Of a stretch of 64,000 bases of DNA, positions 63,100-64,000 are shown in pieces. The stretch lies in the NCBI GenBank assembly GCA_963696665.1, contig CAVOLE010000028.1, forward strand, positions 248,001-312,000, read 5' to 3'. The notes below the pieces were generated by a model that was not told the origin of the DNA, ran no database searches, and saw only the letters and a program-made list of their open reading frames with translations. The position numbers and the translations under genes were made by a program. This DNA is from Roseiarcus sp963696665 (lineage in GTDB: Bacteria; Pseudomonadota; Alphaproteobacteria; Rhizobiales; Beijerinckiaceae). Each line of letters begins with the position of its first letter. Position 1 is the first letter of the stretch.

Positions 63100-63313
63100 C
63101 TGCCTGGGTTCCGGAATGCGCGCAATTGGCCTGACCCCGGGACTTTCTGGCCGCCACGGCTGCAATCGGTCGGTTTTCTCCGAAAGATATGAACGCATGG
63201 ACGAGGCTATCGCCCGCGAGAAGCAGATCAAGGGCGGCTCCCGCGCGAGGAAAATCGCGCTCATCGAGGCGATGAATCCGGACTGGAAAGATCTGTATAG
63301 GAGCCTCGCCTAG
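63100..63313 (+). pseudogene. GIY-YIG nuclease C-terminal remnant
   Basis: The frame ending at 63313 reads GLTPGLSGRHGCNRSVF, then SERYERMDEAIAREKQIKGG and SRARKIALIEAMNPDWKDLY. This is the C-terminal half of small GIY-YIG-type nucleases (UPF0213-like). Upstream the GIY and YIG strands cannot be found in any frame, so the active-site part is missing or scrambled. The gene is probably dead. Confidence 0.7.
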
Positions 63314-63365
63314 CGTCGCGGGATGGATTGCTTCGCCTTCGGCTCGCAATGACGCGCCCGCCCTC

Positions 63366-63475
63366 TCAGCACTCCATGAAATTCAGAGCGAGCCAGCCAA
63401 GCGACGTCTCCTTGTATTTCGACTGCATTGTCGGCGCCGGTCTGGCGCATGGTGGCGATCACGCCGTACGTTCGA
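63366..63475 (-). pseudogene. 3' stump of L-serine ammonia-lyase
   Basis: The reverse strand reads YGVIATMRQTGAD, one extra A, then MQSKYKETSLGWLALNFMEC and a TGA at 63366-63368. This is the conserved C-terminus of L-serine ammonia-lyases (usual form TMRxTGxDMxxKYKETSxGGLAVN). Nothing of the rest of the enzyme is present, since the neighbouring permease gene begins at once. The extra A and missing body make it non-functional. Confidence 0.75.
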
Positions 63476-64000
63476 TTTGGATCAGGATTCTGCCCGTCTC
63501 CTCAGCGGGAAGTGACGAGCGCTTGGCCAGTTCGATCACGACGAGGCTCCAGGCGGCGGTCACGACGACGGCTGGCCAGAAGCCGAGAACGCCGTCGCCG
63601 CCGAGATCGTGACCGCTCAGCGCCGACAGGATCCACATGCCGCCGAACCAGGCGCCCAGCCACCACACGTTGTCCCAGCCGAAGTTGGCGCTTTCCTCGC
63701 GCGCGACCAGGTAGAAGTACGCCACATAGAGGAGGAAAATGATCAGAACGATCGCAAACGTCCAGGTCACGGTGGAATAGCCGCTCCACAGAATGATCAG
63801 GTTGCAGCAGATGAACGCGATCGGGGCGACGATGCTCGCCGCGGCCAGGCGGAACGGGCGCCGCAGATCTGGATGATCGCGGCGCAGGATCAAGAGCACG
63901 ATCGGTCCGAGACCATAGGTGAGCGCGGTGATGTCGCTGATGTACTCGACCATCTTCTGCCACGCCGGGAAGGGCAGAAGGAAGATCACCCCCACGACCC
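63459..64000 (-). CDS. Amino-acid permease (APC family), C-terminal part, runs off the window
   Basis: The reverse strand from the window end reads VVGVIFLLPFPAWQKMVEYI and then membrane spans ITALTYGLGPIVLLILRR, LAAASIVAPIAFICCNLII, WTFAIVLIIFLLYVAYFYL and a final pair near ILSALSGHD and FWPAVVVTAAWSLVV. This is the C-terminal part of an APC superfamily amino-acid transporter. The first half is outside the window. Its 3' end overlaps the serine ammonia-lyase stump by a few codons. A role in serine or other amino-acid uptake is possible but not shown. Confidence 0.78.
   Translation of the reverse strand, partial: VVGVIFLLPFPAWQKMVEYISDITALTYGLGPIVLLILRRDHPDLRRPFRLAAASIVAPIAFICCNLIILWSGYSTVTWTFAIVLIIFLLYVAYFYLVAREESANFGWDNVWWLGAWFGGMWILSALSGHDLGGDGVLGFWPAVVVTAAWSLVVIELAKRSSLPAEETGRILIQIERTA

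Noticed and set aside
1..64000. tRNA or rRNA genes
   Set aside because: I saw no cloverleaf-like or rRNA-like sequence by eye, but a dedicated search was not possible.

Overview
The window is high-GC DNA whose gene content points to an alphaproteobacterium of the order Hyphomicrobiales (Rhizobiales), perhaps near Beijerinckiaceae or Methylocystaceae. The clues are a trpG-trpD-trpC run, alphaproteobacterial-type parE, hemB, moaC/moeA and bpt genes, a tandem cold-shock-domain protein, a PEP-CTERM protein with an alphaproteobacterial-style anchor, and LIV-type and sugar-type ABC systems. The family assignment is inference; no rRNA or other decisive marker is present.

Layout. 0-5.4 kb: end of an RlpA-like gene, D-erythronate dehydrogenase-like gene, orphan histidine kinase, a dead vapBC pair, NAD kinase and a NUDIX hydrolase. 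5.5-9.5 kb: a DUF763 gene, then a divergent luciferase-like monooxygenase/flavin reductase pair, then a second copy of only the 3' half of the DUF763 gene, so the pair is bracketed by a direct repeat. 9.6-17.1 kb: a coiled-coil membrane protein, a peculiar phased repeat (copy A), nfuA and a ribose-type sugar ABC operon with a stump of a second binding protein. 17.5-24.2 kb: trpGDC, parE, cold-shock protein, mazG. 24.3-29.1 kb: YihY-like protein, a HAD phosphatase/HerA-like ATPase fusion, a decayed stretch (DUF2950 remnant, duplicated recO tail, phased repeat copy B), then recO. 29.2-40.6 kb: MFS transporter, DUF4239 protein, glycosyltransferase, moaC-moeA, ion channel, lipoprotein, a Baeyer-Villiger monooxygenase/esterase fusion, an HD hydrolase and hemB. 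40.8-48.7 kb: dead Cache protein, dienelactone hydrolase, two NAD-dependent epimerase-like genes, two YCII proteins with an ECF42-type sigma factor, and a glycolipid-binding-domain protein. 49.6-56.8 kb: DUF2254 protein, two tandem LIV binding proteins, CGNR regulator, an unusual LivH-type permease, RDD protein and bpt. 56.9-62.1 kb: a LacI-type regulator divergent from an amidohydrolase and a complete ABC importer, with a clear promoter and palindromic operator between them. 62.2-64 kb: PEP-CTERM protein, remnants of a GIY-YIG nuclease and a serine ammonia-lyase, and the end of an amino-acid permease.

Two patterns run through the window. First, single-base indels break reading frames in several genes, including normally essential ones (hemB) and otherwise well-conserved ones (moeA); several fall in short homopolymers, so some are probably sequencing errors. 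Second, there are 3'-end stumps of genes, sometimes beside an intact copy. The most coherent functional unit is the LacI/amidohydrolase/ABC locus, which looks like a substrate-inducible uptake-and-hydrolysis system for an unidentified amide or related compound. The most unexplained structure is the two-copy repeat built of AAACG/CGTTT boxes phased at 10 bp.
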